The notes below the pieces were generated by a model. That model saw only the letters and a list, made by a program, of their open reading frames with translations, was not told the DNA's origin and searched no databases. The position numbers and the translations under genes were made by a program. From Ciborinia camelliae (lineage: Eukaryota; Ascomycota; Leotiomycetes; Helotiales; Sclerotiniaceae), in contig JANPYM010000004.1 in NCBI GenBank assembly GCA_025890175.1, forward strand, positions 279,684 to 343,683: a stretch of DNA of 64,000 nucleotides, in the 5' to 3' direction. Shown here one piece after another: positions 11,896 to 25,335 of the stretch. Each line of letters begins with the position of its first letter. Positions within the stretch are counted from its first letter, which is position 1.

Positions 11896-12911
11896 TATGG
11901 ATATGACTGAGCTCCAGCAACGTGCAATGAATGGATTGTCCTAGCAGTAAAATTGTCGTCGCGGGGGATGTACCTCTCCCTTCAGGTCCTGATGATCTTG
12001 AGATGAGAAATTCTTAGGATTCTTCTAGAGTCTATTAGCCATGAATTATTGTACTTTGCTCGAGCTAAGGGAGAAGTTACATACTTGAACGATGCTCACT
12101 TGTACTTACAGATAGAAATCAATAACGGAGCCGATAGTAATAACGCATGCCTTGCCAGAACTCAGGTGGTGTTGGCTTTCACGCAAGCGGTACTGGGATT
12201 GTATCTTATGGCAAATGCGTAGTGATAACCGTGGTAGTGATGGCTTTTAACAAGAATTTGACATATACAAAAAGCAGAACGATGTCGGATTGAATGCTGA
12301 TGGAGCAATATGTGTTTCCAGAAAGAAATCAAAGGATGAACAAGAGAATTTTAGTATTTGTTTACATTCATGTACTTGTAGAAGGAGCGAAGGCTATCCC
12401 CAAAACAATTGCTTGAAATTTCCCCTTGAATAAGGAAGGAAGAGGGTGGCTAGGTACATAAAGAAGACTGACCAGACACAGGCTCATCTCACGCCTAGGC
12501 AACATCATAGAAACCTGATAAGTAAAGGTTGGAAAGCCGCTGGGGAATAGTAACAATCCGGAGGACTTTATTAACTGCCAAGAAAGCCCTACATCAATTC
12601 TTCTCATGGGAGGAGCAGAGAAATGTTACATTTTTCTCCGGCCGACAGAACGGAGAGTCTCCTGCAAGCAGCTTTCATGGACGCTGATTGCAAAATAAAC
12701 CCCTGGACTTGCTTACCAAAGTGTAACCACATAAAAGATCAATTAGATTCCCGTAATTAGTGATATTTTTCAGTATGCAACTTTTTACCGCCAAGATTTA
12801 ATATAATGAGAAGTCCTACTTCCCATGTACCAGTAATCGCCAAACCTCCGAGCGCCAGGGACATTACCCGCCTTCAAACGCCATCATTATGGTATATCTA
12901 GTCTCATTCCA
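11896..12911. other. Intergenic, 1 kb, no gene supported
   Basis: Upstream of the SANT gene and downstream of UFD1. A 79-codon minus ORF at 12368-12607 lacks any domain or codon support and is probably chance. Confidence 0.5.
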
Positions 12912-14234
12912 TTATTTATTGGCATTCTTCCCATCTAACCGCCGTCCTACACTATCGCCCTTAGCCTGAGACTCTGGAGCAGGCTCATTTTTCGCCTCCA
13001 CTTTCTTGCCAGTCTTCAATGACTGTCCTTGTCCCGAGAAATGGGGTTGACTCGCATCTGCATTCTCTTTGTCTTTATCTGCTTGTGTTTTGACTGGTTT
13101 GATTTCGTAACCGAAGAAGAGTTTGTTCGGTGGCAATCGAAGAGGTTGGGGACCATTTGTTCTGCGAACTACCACAGCAGGTGTGTTTGTGCTAACTCCA
13201 GCAACAGGAGTAGAAGCAGTAGGTGTGGGTGGTTTTGCACCCTTCTTTGCGCTCAGTTTGTGACCTCCGGATACAAAGTTGGATGAGGCGGCTTTGGCAC
13301 CTTGTGCGACAGAATTCGAGGTCGGTGCGATGGCGTCGTAGTTGATTGCTTGCGCCATTGTTCCTTGACTATGAAGCATGCCACCTGCAGGTAAGCCACC
13401 AATGGCGCTTCTGGGAGTGCTGGTTCCACTGCCGCTGGCTCTGGTTGGGGTGGGTTCGACGTAGCCCAGTGGTGCTGCAAAGTCGACCGAAACGTCTGTT
13501 TCGAGCATACTGACCCCCATCTTATCAGTAACTGGTTTGACTTCTAACACGGCAACATCGTAGATAGTATCATTATAGTAGAAGCTAAAGATATCGCCCT
13601 TGGTAAGCGTGGAAAAGTCGCGAAAGGCCTTTTCAAGCACGGCTTTGGGGTTGGAGATATCAAGGAAATTAACGGATTGTGGTTGGAGCTTGATAAGGGA
13701 AGCAGGAGGGAGATCGGTCGATTTGATTTGGAAGACATCTCCAATTTCAAGCTGGAGAGTTTGCATCATCTAACGAAGACCAGGTGGTTAGATTGGAGGT
13801 GAAATGCTTGAAGAAACCAGAGAGCATGCGTACCCAGTGTGGTAGATAAACCTTTCCTTCATCTGCGATAAACTCCAGTACACCAGCATGTGTTAACTTT
13901 GGTCCATCGCTACTTTGACCGTTGATGAGCTCGAAAAGCATAGGATACGTGATGTGCAGCCGAGTAAGTTTCTCCAAAGCAGATGGTGGCATAATAATCT
14001 TCCCTCCATAGTTGAGATTCTCTCGCTCGGGACCTGGTATCATGACAGTTGGATAACATCTATAGTATTCATCGAAACGCTTGGGAGGTCCTCGCATTCC
14101 GCGCTGCTGTAACATTTGATACAAAGCAGCTGGATCTTCTCCTTCGTAGAAACCCGGGTAAGACTATCCAGGTGGTCAGTATTTCAACATTACATTGCCT
14201 GCGCGCACCTTTCATTTCTGCATAACCTTACCAT
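12912..14234 (-). CDS. UFD1: UFD1-type ubiquitin fusion degradation protein (396 aa)
   Basis: Model: complement(join(12912..13769,13834..14163,14232..14234)). Known role: Ufd1 pairs with Npl4 as the Cdc48/p97 adaptor that extracts ubiquitinated proteins in ERAD and other pathways. Residues ~20-200 show the Ufd1 double-psi-barrel fold with conserved blocks 'RFDEYYRCYP', 'GGKIIMPPSALEKL', 'VLEFIADEGKVYLPHWMM', 'LQPQSVNFLDISNPKAVLE' and 'APLGYVEP'. The tail is low-complexity Lys/Pro/Ala. Intron 2 starts GTACGC after the Trp of 'LPHW'. Exon 1 would be the ATG alone, followed by GTAAGG; the intron is 68 nt with a CTGAC branch site and acceptor gatag, giving MSYPGFYEGED. A stop lies just upstream in frame, so an upstream exon is required. 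Identity is very secure; the 3-nt first exon is less so. Divergent from LIN1 (409 bp apart). Confidence 0.93.
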
Positions 14235-14643
14235 TTTCTTTCTTTAAATAAGGCAAGATTTGTACTGTACGTAAGGCGTCGGGTATGTATGTAAGGCGGG
14301 TGAAATTTTGTATGACAAAAATCACAATTTCAAATGAGGTCCAGAATATCAGTTGTCCTGGTAATAAGGTAGTGATAGTAGGTAGTAAGTAGTGGTAGTA
14401 GGGTAGACCATAGAACGTACTTGTCAGCTCAGAGGCTGTCAAAGAATGACGCAGGAACCGGCTTTGAGGTTCTCGCTTCGGTTGGTTGAATGGCGGGGAA
14501 TCTTAACTCCGAAACCTTAAAGCTTCAATGTTCCTTAAGCTTTACTAGGTAGGTACCTTAGGTACGTATTCGGGAAGCTTTCGACTATTCGTATTCCAAA
14601 AGCCTCGAAGTTTTCAGATTTCACCAAATTGGGAATTACAAAT
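14235..14643. promoter_or_regulatory. Divergent promoter region UFD1 / LIN1-like
   Basis: 409 bp separate the two start codons. It contains a palindromic TAGGTAGGTACCTTAGGTAC-type cluster near 14548-14568. The shared-promoter role is inferred from orientation only. Confidence 0.5.
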
Positions 14644-16086
14644 ATGTCTTCTAGATACGCGGCTGCACGACCGAAGCGAGCAGGTGAAGAATTCGCCCGT
14701 TCATATCGTAATGAAAATGAGGATGGTCCTTCAAAGAAACCAAAATTTGACTTGAGAAACCCATCTGCTTTGGTAGCCGATGAACCGGAAGAGGATGCGG
14801 TTTTGGACGCAGATGTTATTGGGAGTCGAGGAACGGGTACCAAGAGAGGAGCTGTCAATATTGATGGATACGATTCAGATTCGGATAATGAAGGTTTCGA
14901 CGCGCGTGCAGATGAAAGAGCTAGAGGTAAAAAGGGAGAGGTAAATCTAGCAGAAGCGCTAGATGGATATGGCAAGGAGAAATCTGGTGCGGCAAACGGG
15001 AAGACCGATATAGAAGAAGATGCGGACATGTTTGCAGATTTGGAGGACGAATTTGCGGATGGCGACGATGACGAGAGTGAGTTGAAGGCTCGGAAGAAAG
15101 GCAAAGAAGTACGATTCTTAAAGGAGGACGAGATCGAGGGTCAGGTTTTGGGCAGCAAGAGTGGTGGTCATGTATCTGGGAATTTTACACTGGATCCCAA
15201 AGGAAAGTTGTCAACACATGCGATGGACGACCAGGAGAGTAGCGATGACGAAGAAGATGCTGTATTAGCTGCGCAAGAGGAAGACTTGGACGAGGAAGTT
15301 GGCGCTGGTGGATTGAAGAGGAATGCTCCCAAAGTCGATGCATTCAACATGAAGGCTGAACAGGAAGAAGGCAAATTTGATGCGAATGGCAACTTTGTGC
15401 GAAATGCAGCGGATCGAGACGCGGTGCACGACAGTTGGTTGGAAGGGATCAGTAAGAAGGAGATGAGGAAAGCTGCAGAAGCACATGAAAAAAGAGAGGA
15501 GGAACGACGGCAAAAAAGACTAGAGGATGATGCCATGTTACTCCCAGATATTCTACGAACATTAATACTACGATTAGAGAAAGGCGAGACAGTTCTCGAG
15601 GCGCTTGCTAGACTTGGAAAGGGTCAAGCGAAAACGAAGAAAATACCGAAATGGAAATTGAAAAAGCAACTCCAAAAAGATGATTCTATGGACGTGGATG
15701 CTGAGAAGGTCGAAGATCCAGAACAAGTTAGAATACGAGATGCCATTAATGCCATCACGGGAGCTGCCGATCAACTACTCATAAGAGGCCAAACGGATGT
15801 CTATGAACAAGAAAGAGAGATGCTTATCCGACAATACCGCAGGGAGACAGGAGAAGAATGGGTAGAGCCACCTGGGGAAGCAGTTATGGACAAAGATGGT
15901 GTCTCAAAGCCCACCAAAATGTGGGAATATAAATGGACGGATGGTCGTGACGGGGCTGCCAAGCAAGGCCCCTTTGATGGTCCGACTATGGTAGCATGGC
16001 ACGATGCGGGCTACTTTGGGGAGGGGGTTGAGTTCAGGAGAGTGGGGCAGGAGGGTGGTTGGAGCAGAGTCGTGGATTTTGTATGA
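14644..16086 (+). CDS. LIN1: GYF-domain U5 snRNP protein, LIN1/CD2BP2 type (480 aa)
   Basis: Single exon from the ATG at 14644 (MSSRYAAARPKR); the reading frame is open a few codons upstream but lacks another ATG. The N-terminal two-thirds are acidic and basic with long Asp/Glu runs. A conserved helical patch follows ('ILRTLILRLEKGETVLEALA', then 'KIPKWKLKK'). The C-terminal ~55 residues are a GYF domain: 'MWEYKW', then 'QGPFDGPTMVAWHDAGYF', matching W-x-Y...GPF-x4-M-x2-W-x3-GYF. In yeast and human, Lin1/CD2BP2 binds U5 snRNP (Prp6/15K) through Pro-rich ligands and acts in tri-snRNP assembly in the nucleus. Length and order fit the family. It converges on RVB2. Confidence 0.9.
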   Translation: MSSRYAAARPKRAGEEFARSYRNENEDGPSKKPKFDLRNPSALVADEPEEDAVLDADVIGSRGTGTKRGAVNIDGYDSDSDNEGFDARADERARGKKGEVNLAEALDGYGKEKSGAANGKTDIEEDADMFADLEDEFADGDDDESELKARKKGKEVRFLKEDEIEGQVLGSKSGGHVSGNFTLDPKGKLSTHAMDDQESSDDEEDAVLAAQEEDLDEEVGAGGLKRNAPKVDAFNMKAEQEEGKFDANGNFVRNAADRDAVHDSWLEGISKKEMRKAAEAHEKREEERRQKRLEDDAMLLPDILRTLILRLEKGETVLEALARLGKGQAKTKKIPKWKLKKQLQKDDSMDVDAEKVEDPEQVRIRDAINAITGAADQLLIRGQTDVYEQEREMLIRQYRRETGEEWVEPPGEAVMDKDGVSKPTKMWEYKWTDGRDGAAKQGPFDGPTMVAWHDAGYFGEGVEFRRVGQEGGWSRVVDFV

Positions 16087-16439
16087 GTATGGCATGATAC
16101 CCGGAACGGAAAAGCAACGAATGCACATAGTTTACAGTGTTGCATCAGACAAAGTTTGGTTTTATTTCTCAGCGAAAGCTCGAAGATAAATATGCACAGC
16201 TTTTCATTGATCACGTGAGAAATGCCATGTCTAACCATTCACACATTATAGGAACAGCGGATTTTCACCAAATTTCAGCTAGAGGGAAACCGCTCATTCC
16301 ATTACACCTCCAAAATTGCGCCCACTTTTAGTCAGCCCTAATATACAACATAAAGTTCTACCATTTGCATTGATTGCCACAGCAAATAGGAACGACCCAA
16401 CGCCAAATTATCACTTGCCAAGTTCCCTCATTAAACTCA
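16087..16439. other. Convergent spacer between LIN1-like gene and RVB2
   Basis: 353 bp of 3' flanks from both sides. Nothing else seen. Confidence 0.5.
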
Positions 16440-17959
<1,520 letters not shown>

Positions 17960-18129
17960 GATGGAGGATTGGCGATATGAAGAAACCGAGAGGTCGAGAG
18001 GTCGAGAGGTTGAGAGTTTGAGTTGATGGTTGAGGGAGATATGGTCAAAAGTCGTTGGTTGGTTGCTTGATTGGATTGAATTGATTGATGATGGATGGAC
18101 GAGGCGGAAGGAAGGGAAGATCTAAAAAA

Positions 18130-18315
18130 AAATGTTTAGGTAAGGTAAGGTAGGCAAGGTTGGGTTGATGCCGCGCCTCGCCGCCTTGTCAAATAACTAC
18201 CTTACTAGGTGTAGGCATCTAGTGTAACCTAGGTAATAAAAGGTAATAAAAGGTAATAAAATAAAAGGTAAGGTAAGATAAGGTAAGATTAACCTTAAAG
18301 GTAAAGGTAAAGGTA
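18130..18315. repeat. GGTAA-type short repeats
   Basis: Irregular runs of 'aggtaaggtaggcaagg', 'ggtaataaaa' (three in a row) and 'aaaggtaaaggtaaagg' lie between 18130 and 18315. Confidence 0.7.
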
Positions 18316-18867
18316 AGCTTTGCAGCATCAAGGATTACCAATTGAGTTGACCAATTACAAGTAGATGTGAATTTATCCAGCCGATGATTGATTTTAGCAG
18401 GTACAAAATGATGAGCTAGGCCATTCATAGTCTAGTTGCCTCTTGAAAATATGCAATACCCCCTGCTAGCTTGATTAATGAATCTCTTTTTAATAAATTT
18501 ATTTAAAAACGCGTTTACTCACTACTTATATATTATTCACCTAATAATCTAATCTATTCTTTGCTTGCCTTGCTTTCACTTTCTACACTACTACACTACT
18601 ACACTACCGTACTTTACTTTTCCATGTGCCTCCCCACTCCACTCCTCTTCTCTCCTCTCCTCTCTTTAAACTGATAGACAAACTCAATTCAACACGGTCA
18701 TGCTTTATGTTTGTCTTTAACTACGATCTATTATCACGAGATACCCAACAGAAGATATTCAACTTCAATCACAAGTTTCGATTAAAAGTAATAGATTTGA
18801 GGTAAAAGTAGGGCAAAGGAGGTCAAGAAAGGTAATAAAAGCTTCTAATAATTCTTTTCTCTTGTAA

Positions 18868-18920
18868 CCATCCATTCATCCATCCATCCATCCATCCATC
18901 CATCTATCTATCCATCCATT
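18868..18920 (+). repeat. (CATC)n microsatellite
   Basis: About 12 CATC/CATT/TATC tetranucleotide units, in the putative leader or promoter of the downstream gene. Confidence 0.85.
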
Positions 18921-19568
18921 TGCATTTACATCTCCGTACTTTTTTTTTTTTTTTACAACTCAATAGACAAAGTCTCATCTCATCAAGTCAATCAAAGTCA
19001 AAGAGAGTCAAAAAGCTAATTTTGGAATTTGAAAATTTAGCTTTACCTACCTAAATATATCAACCCATTCGATATCGATGTTGTAAGTCTCGAAACAACA
19101 AATCTATGTGAGCTGTGGGCTGTGAGCCTCGAGCTTCAAGCTTAAGCTCGTTCAAACAAATTCAATATCTAAACTTTTATATCTACAATATCCAGGCATG
19201 ATATCAACATAACAATTCCAGTTACATCGTTTTGGTCTGGTTCACTGCTGGCCACCCTTATTGTAAGCTCTTTTTTTTTCTCAAATCAAAATCCTCTGTC
19301 ACGGTCGTCACTTTGCTTGAAGACATGTGAGTGTGAGGAAGGGCGTGAATTTTTTGGATTGTTCCAGGGGTTTCTATGATTCGATGGACTGTTGAGATTA
19401 CGTTCTCATCCTCATCCTCACCTTCAAAGTATCTTGGGCTGCTGCTAATTCACCGGAAGCTTTAGACCACTAGGTTGTCAATGATACCAAATAGGCAACG
19501 AAGAACAACGCATCCCAGCGTCAGAGTATTCTGATAAGCAAGGAAGTGATCTTTGGTCTTCACCAGCT

Positions 19569-22500
19569 ATGTCTAGCCGGAATTATTCAGCTGAGAGACT
19601 ACCTCCACGAGGACCAGCATCGGATTCCTACCGCGATGACAGTCTTAGGTCAGATAGACGTCGTGATGCCAGAGACAAGTATGTTGACGATGAGAGTCAT
19701 GGCTCTTCAAGCAGGAGGATGTACTCCAATGGCAGAGATAGAGACAGAGACAGAGACAGAGGCAGAGACAGAGACAGAGACAGAGACAGAGACAGAGACA
19801 GAGACAGAGAGAGAGACAGAGACAGAGACAGAGACAGAGACAGAGACAGAGAGAGAGATAGAGATACAGAAAGAGACAGAGACGGCGGAACCAAGAGCAG
19901 CGGAGACAGATCCGATCGAGGTAGTCACTCTTTTGAGAAGATCAGTTCGATAAATACTCAAGCTCAACGTTTTAACTCTAATAATTCCTCTCCAATAACA
20001 ACAACAACAACAACAACAACAAGTGTTACTGAAAAAGAATCGGGAGGCAAGTACTACTCATTCTCTTCTTCTCTTCTTCTCCCAACAATCATATCAAAAA
20101 TCTCATGGTTCAAATCAAAGTCAATATAACCAATATTATTAAGTCATTCCATTCAATAATAAGTGGTTGGTTGATTATTTGACTATTTAAATACTGGTCT
20201 GTGTCCGAGTCTCACCTGCAGTCTCAGTCTCAGTCTATTTTAAAAGCAGTTGTTACTTGGTGACACCTGCTTAGATGATCGTCCTCGCCCTTACTTCACT
20301 CACACCTCACTTATTATAATATTATCATCAGAAATAATAATGTCGGCATGTGCGACTCGTGGGACTTAATGTATCAAGATTATGTAATCGAAACTAACCA
20401 AAAATACCTATAGGAACAGCTCGTCGCACGGAAGAAAGTCTCAAGTCAAGTTCTACAACGGATTCGATTAAAAAGATATCAAACGACATGATGGTACCCC
20501 CTACTAATAATGCTGAACCATCCAAGCAATTTTTTGATGCTTTAATGCAATACACTGAATACCTTCCTTGTCTGGTTAGGCTGCAAGAAAAACGAAACTC
20601 GGCGAACGAGAACCTGAAAGATCAAGTCGACGAAATCAAAAATATGGCTCCCACCATGAGAGGTTTTCCAACACATATGAAGATCCAAACTTTACGAAGG
20701 ATCGAGGCGGAAGAGGTTCTCAAGAAAGCCGATGAAGAGCTTGAAAAGGCCAGGGGCTTACAAAAAGAAAGAGTCGAAGCCATTGCCTCTTGCCTAAACA
20801 TTAAAGTTGCTCCTACTTTCGACAATTCGACACAGGTTTCAGAGTTAGAGAGCAAAGTGAAGGAGCTGGAAAAAAAAGTGGCTGGTATGGATCAAAAAGA
20901 CAAATTTGCCGATATCGATGACCGTTTCCGAGATTCTCAAGCCAAATATCGTGAGGTTGTAGGCAAGATTCAAAGTAGCGAAGCGCACGTTCTTGGAAAG
21001 ATTCAGACCAGTGAGGCAAATCTCTCTGACAAGTATACAAAGCTTCAGGAGCAGCACCGAGCTACTCAAAACGACCTTGCTTCTATAAAGAACCGCCTGG
21101 ATCGTCGTGACGAATCTGCAAAGAAACATGAAGCGGCGATCAACACCTCAAGACAGGAGATGGCTTCACTTCAACTGCAGTTTAGCAAAAAAGTTGAAAG
21201 CCGCCTGGATAGTCATGACGAATCTGCAAAGAAGCACGAAGCGGCGATCAACACCTCAAGACAGGAGATGGCTTCACTTCAACAGCAGATTAGCAAAAAT
21301 GTTGAGAGCCGCCTGGATAGTCATGACGAATCTGTAGAGAAGCACGAAGCGGCAATCAACACCTCAAAACAGGAGATGGCTTTACTTCAGCAGCAGATTA
21401 GCGAAAAATTTGCCATTTTGAAAGCAAAGGACAATGATATTAATCAACTTACGAAAAAGGTTACAAACCTTCAGAAGTTGTTTGATACTCACAAGCCTTC
21501 TCTGGATGATTTGGATTCATCAAATTACCTCGAAAGACTTAAACAACTGGAAAATGCCAAGACAAACATTGTTGAGCTCCAAAATAATCACCAGACTATC
21601 CTTGTTGACTCTGAAAACTTTAGAGGGGAACTCAGTACTCTGAAGGATAAGCTTATACAATTAGAGAAAGCTCCTTCTCCCTCTCGTGCTCCATCCACTC
21701 CGGCTTCTCAGTTTACGCCAAGACAAGCGAATGGATCGAGCGCAACATTGACTGGGGTGATGCAAACCAAAATTCGCAATATTGAGCAGGACATAAAGCT
21801 TCTGCAAGCCAAACTTTCTTCTGGATCCGCAAGCCGTTCTACTTCCCTGGATGATACTTTAATCAACGAGCAACTAAATAGCACGAAGTTAGAATCCAGA
21901 CTAACTACATTGGAGGATTATATGAAAGAAGCGCAGTCTCTCAATACCAATAAGACAATACAGAAGATATCACCTTTCTCTACTGCAGTGCAAGAGCACG
22001 CGGATTTGAAGAAGGCTTTTGAGCTTTACAAAAGCCAGCAGAACCAAAACTACAAAGCCATAGAACAACGCATTGAGGAGCTCAAAACTGAACTGGAAGC
22101 TGAAATGAAAACAACCCAAAGAAATAGTGATAAAACTACAAAAGAACAAATCGATGTCATCAAGCAGGAAAGGTCGCAATTTATTGAAACTATTCAAGCT
22201 GCCATGAATGAACTGGTACAGCGTCAGAATCGCGACCAGCAAACGCTAGCCCAAATAGAAAATCGGCTCAGTAATTTTATCAACAGCCAAAATGGGAACA
22301 CCATTGCTATCACACAACTGAACAATCGAGTGGCCAATATATCCACAGCAGATCTAGCGAAGAATATGCTAGGCCAGCTTGAAACATTCTATCCAGATGT
22401 CAGAAAGACCGAAACGACTTTCTTGGAACTTAGAAATTTGCTCTCGGAACACACAGCCCAGATCGACCAGATGAAGAGTATTCACACTGCGCAATTGGAG

Positions 22501-23058
22501 AGGCTAAAGAGTCAAATAACTGCCCTTGAGATACAACCTGCTCACAATCAATCTCCAGCAGTCATGGGCCACCGGACTACAGAGTCCTTACGCCAAGAAG
22601 TGGACTTGCTGAGCAAAGACCAGATTCAACTTGAAGCAGCTACCAAGAAGAATCAAACTAATCTAGCTGTACTTGAAGAACTTCAGATTGCCAATAGGAA
22701 AGATCTTGATAGTCTGACTGAAAAGGCCAAGGAGATGGAGAAATGTATGCATGAAAAGTTTCTCGAGGTGGAGAAACTTAGGCGTGAAGCAGCGGAAATT
22801 TTTGTCAATGAACTCGCCGGTTTATCAGCCAAAGTTGATCTTTCGCAAGATGATAGCAATAATGCCAGAGACCTGGCTACGCCCGCGCCGTCTATTCGGC
22901 CTCCAGCTCGACAATCTTCAGCCCAGGAATCAGTTCAAAATGGGACAAAGAGAAAGGTTGTCACAGCTGTTTCTCCCAATGGCCATACTCGGAGCCCTTT
23001 AAGAAAAAGAGCTAAGAGAGCGGAGGATGATGACGAGGATCTCGAATTGGTCGGGTAA
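19569..23058 (+). CDS. RD-repeat / long coiled-coil protein (1040 aa)
   Basis: Model: join(19569..20046,20414..23058). The donor is GC (GGAG|GCAAGT) and the acceptor is ctatag. The GC site restores frame into the 2.6-kb exon, whereas the nearby GT (20051) leads to a stop. Residues ~50-110 are an Arg-Asp/Arg-Glu dipeptide run encoded by a GACAGA microsatellite. Residues ~180-985 are heptad-rich and predicted coiled coil, including three tandem ~33-residue units ('[18 protein letters not shown]', then '[15 protein letters not shown]') at 21090-21410. The C-terminus is basic then acidic, with an NLS-like [18 protein letters not shown]. No family is recognised; a nuclear structural or scaffold role is a guess. 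RD/RE runs occur in some RNA-processing factors, but no RNA-binding domain is seen. Confidence 0.78.
19733..19880 (+). repeat. In-frame (GACAGA)n microsatellite coding for RD repeats
   Basis: About 24 hexamer units, some changed to GAGAGA. Each unit adds one Arg-Asp or Arg-Glu pair, so length changes keep the frame. Confidence 0.92.
21090..21415 (+). repeat. Three tandem about 99-bp coding repeats
   Basis: 'cgcctggat' to 'ttcaacagcagattagcaaa' units start at about 21094, 21202 and 21309. They encode nearly identical coiled-coil segments within the 1040-aa protein. Confidence 0.8.
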
Positions 23059-24478
23059 CTGGGGTGGATACTCGATCAAAAAATAAAATATTAAATAATA
23101 CCAATCTTGGTACATATACGACCTTACGACTTTTACGAAATTATCGACAGCATATAATAAAATCTGCGGGCTTTGCTTCAAGTTTACTGATACCCCAACG
23201 TTTAATTCCGCATTACCATTTCTAAAGAACTTTTCGATTCGAGATACCTTTTTTGCATGGCGTCGGAAGCGAAGTTCATGAGTTTGTTTATTTGGTCTAA
23301 TTTGGGGTCTATAATGAGCGGTTGGGTTGTACACAAAAGTGGATGGGGAGAGGGGCATGAATGAATGGATGAATGCTGAAAGAAATGGCGTTTACGTTTA
23401 CTAAGAATAGCTGCACTTTGCGTATGCTATATGTAAATTATAATACGATACGATACGGCACGACATTTGACTTCTTTATTTAATATATAAGTGAGTTACA
23501 ATAAAGCTTAGTTAAGAGGTTTAAGATTAAGCTTAAAGATTTATTTTATTGGTATCACTGTATTACCTCGAATAAAAATTAAACAACTTAAATTGGCCAA
23601 ACAGATTGTCTACCCTCTATAACTTTATAAGTCTAGAGTATTTACTTTATTCCTTAGTACAATATATTATATCTAATATAGTATATTGTACTTGAAACTG
23701 TAAAAATAATTGCTACTATATATTCTTATTGAAACTTTTTTATCTAATTTAATCTAATTTAATCTATATATATTTTAAAAAAACAAGTAAATAAAATAAT
23801 CGAATTTTATTCAATACAATCTAATAATAAAAATGTAATGGTTTTATTAGTAAGCTGGCCTTGTATACATTAGCCTCATTAAGATAGAAGTATTACTCTA
23901 TTCCTCTCTTTCTTTCTTCTTCGCTCCTTTCATTTTTCTATCGCTTTTTCATTATTAAATTACACCAAATAAAATTCGATTATTTCATCTACTCATTTCT
24001 CTAAAATATATATAAATTAAATTAAATTAAATAAAAAAAGCCCCAACAAAAATACATAATAACAACTACCTTTACAACTTTAAATACAACATACTATACT
24101 AAATACAGCATACTATACTAAAAAATAAAATGAATACTCTAAACCTATAAAACCGTAAAAAATAAACAATCTACTTGGCCAATTTAAATCGTTTAATTCG
24201 TATTTGGAGCAATACAGTAATACCAATAAAAGTAATAAAAGAAAAAAAAAGAAAAATAAAATAAAAAATAAAATAAAATGATATCTCTATTCTAATAAGG
24301 TTAATACATATAAGGCTAGTTCACTAATAAAACTATTATATTTTTAAAAGTAATATCTTCTTTTAAAATATTTAATTAAGAATCTACTTAGTAGATATAT
24401 TTAGTATCTACTAATTGAATTTCTTAAAATTAAAATATATATTTTATAGCGTATACTATAGCGCGATATTGTGACGAA

Positions 24479-25335
24479 GTTACAGGGGTGCGGGTCACGT
24501 GCCTAGTGGTGAATGCTCTTCATTTCTATAGTATTAGGTTCTAAGCATAGTACTCGCTTAGTACTATACGCTAAGTACTAACGTTAGTTTAATACAGCTA
24601 CTTAAATCTATATAAGGTTTAGCTATTCTATATCTTCTTTTAGCATTAGAATCTAGATTTTCATTAATACAAACCTTAGTTCTTTATCCATTAGATTCTT
24701 AAGTCGTCCTCGTAATAGATATATATAGCAAGTATATAGTATATACTTATTACTATATATCGATTTATCTTAGAGTAATTGTTGGAATCACTATAGGCGA
24801 TGGATGTCACGCCAAGGCCCCTGCCTAGTAGATGACAGTCACGTGATTGATCATGTGACCACTATGATCACATGATCAACGTCTATATTAGATAGTGTTC
24901 TTTTCAAAAGGATCCTTTCCTTTTTAGTATAGTTCTTTTATTAGATTATATATCTACGATTTCACCTTTATAATCCTCTATAACGCGTATAATAATAGAG
25001 AAACAAATATACTATAGTATTTAATATATTTAACTCGAAGCTTTAAAAACTATACTATAGATCAACTATATATACCCGCTAGCGCATGCTAGCGCCGTAG
25101 CGCGGGGGTGCCGCTAGCGGCACGTGATTTATCCAATAGTAATAAATATATATATATAGTAGTATAGTAACTAGTAATAGTAGATATAAAACTTTTATAG
25201 TATTAATAGTATAGAGCTAAAAGAGTATAAACGGAAGCGTTTTAATATAGACGTATAACGCGCCTATACCCGCTAGCGCGCGCGTAGGCGAAGTCACGCG
25301 CTAGTCACGTGACTGACAGGGGTGACCCCTGTTAC
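24479..25335. mobile_element. Possible MITE / DNA-transposon remnant with 11-bp terminal inverted repeats
   Basis: Left end GTTACAGGGGT (24479-24489) and right end ACCCCTGTTAC (25325-25335) are inverted copies with one mismatch, 857 bp apart. CACGTG lies just inside both ends. 'tatacccgctagcgc' occurs twice inside (about 25069 and 25264). No transposase ORF remains and no clear target-site duplication is seen. CAGGG-type ends are common in hAT-like elements, but the class is not established. Confidence 0.35.
24845..24879. repeat. Inverted repeat TGATCATGTGA / TCACATGATCA
   Basis: Perfect 11-bp arms separated by 9 bp. It lies inside the AT-rich island, next to a CACGTGA site. Confidence 0.75.

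Larger units (their letters stand above)
17960..19568. other. Long intergenic region with simple repeats
   Basis: 1.6 kb upstream of RVB2 and of the RD-repeat gene. It holds GGTAATAAAA/AGGTAAGGTA repeats (18130-18315), a CATC array (18868-18920), a T12-plus tract near 18940 and pyrimidine-rich stretches that look like fungal promoters or a long 5' leader. No ORF supported. Confidence 0.55.

Noticed and set aside
12368..12607. 79-codon minus ORF
   Set aside because: No recognisable domain, no splice partners and ordinary intergenic composition.
15168..15536. Ser-rich antisense ORF within the LIN1-like gene
   Set aside because: A shadow of acidic GAA/GAT codons read in reverse.
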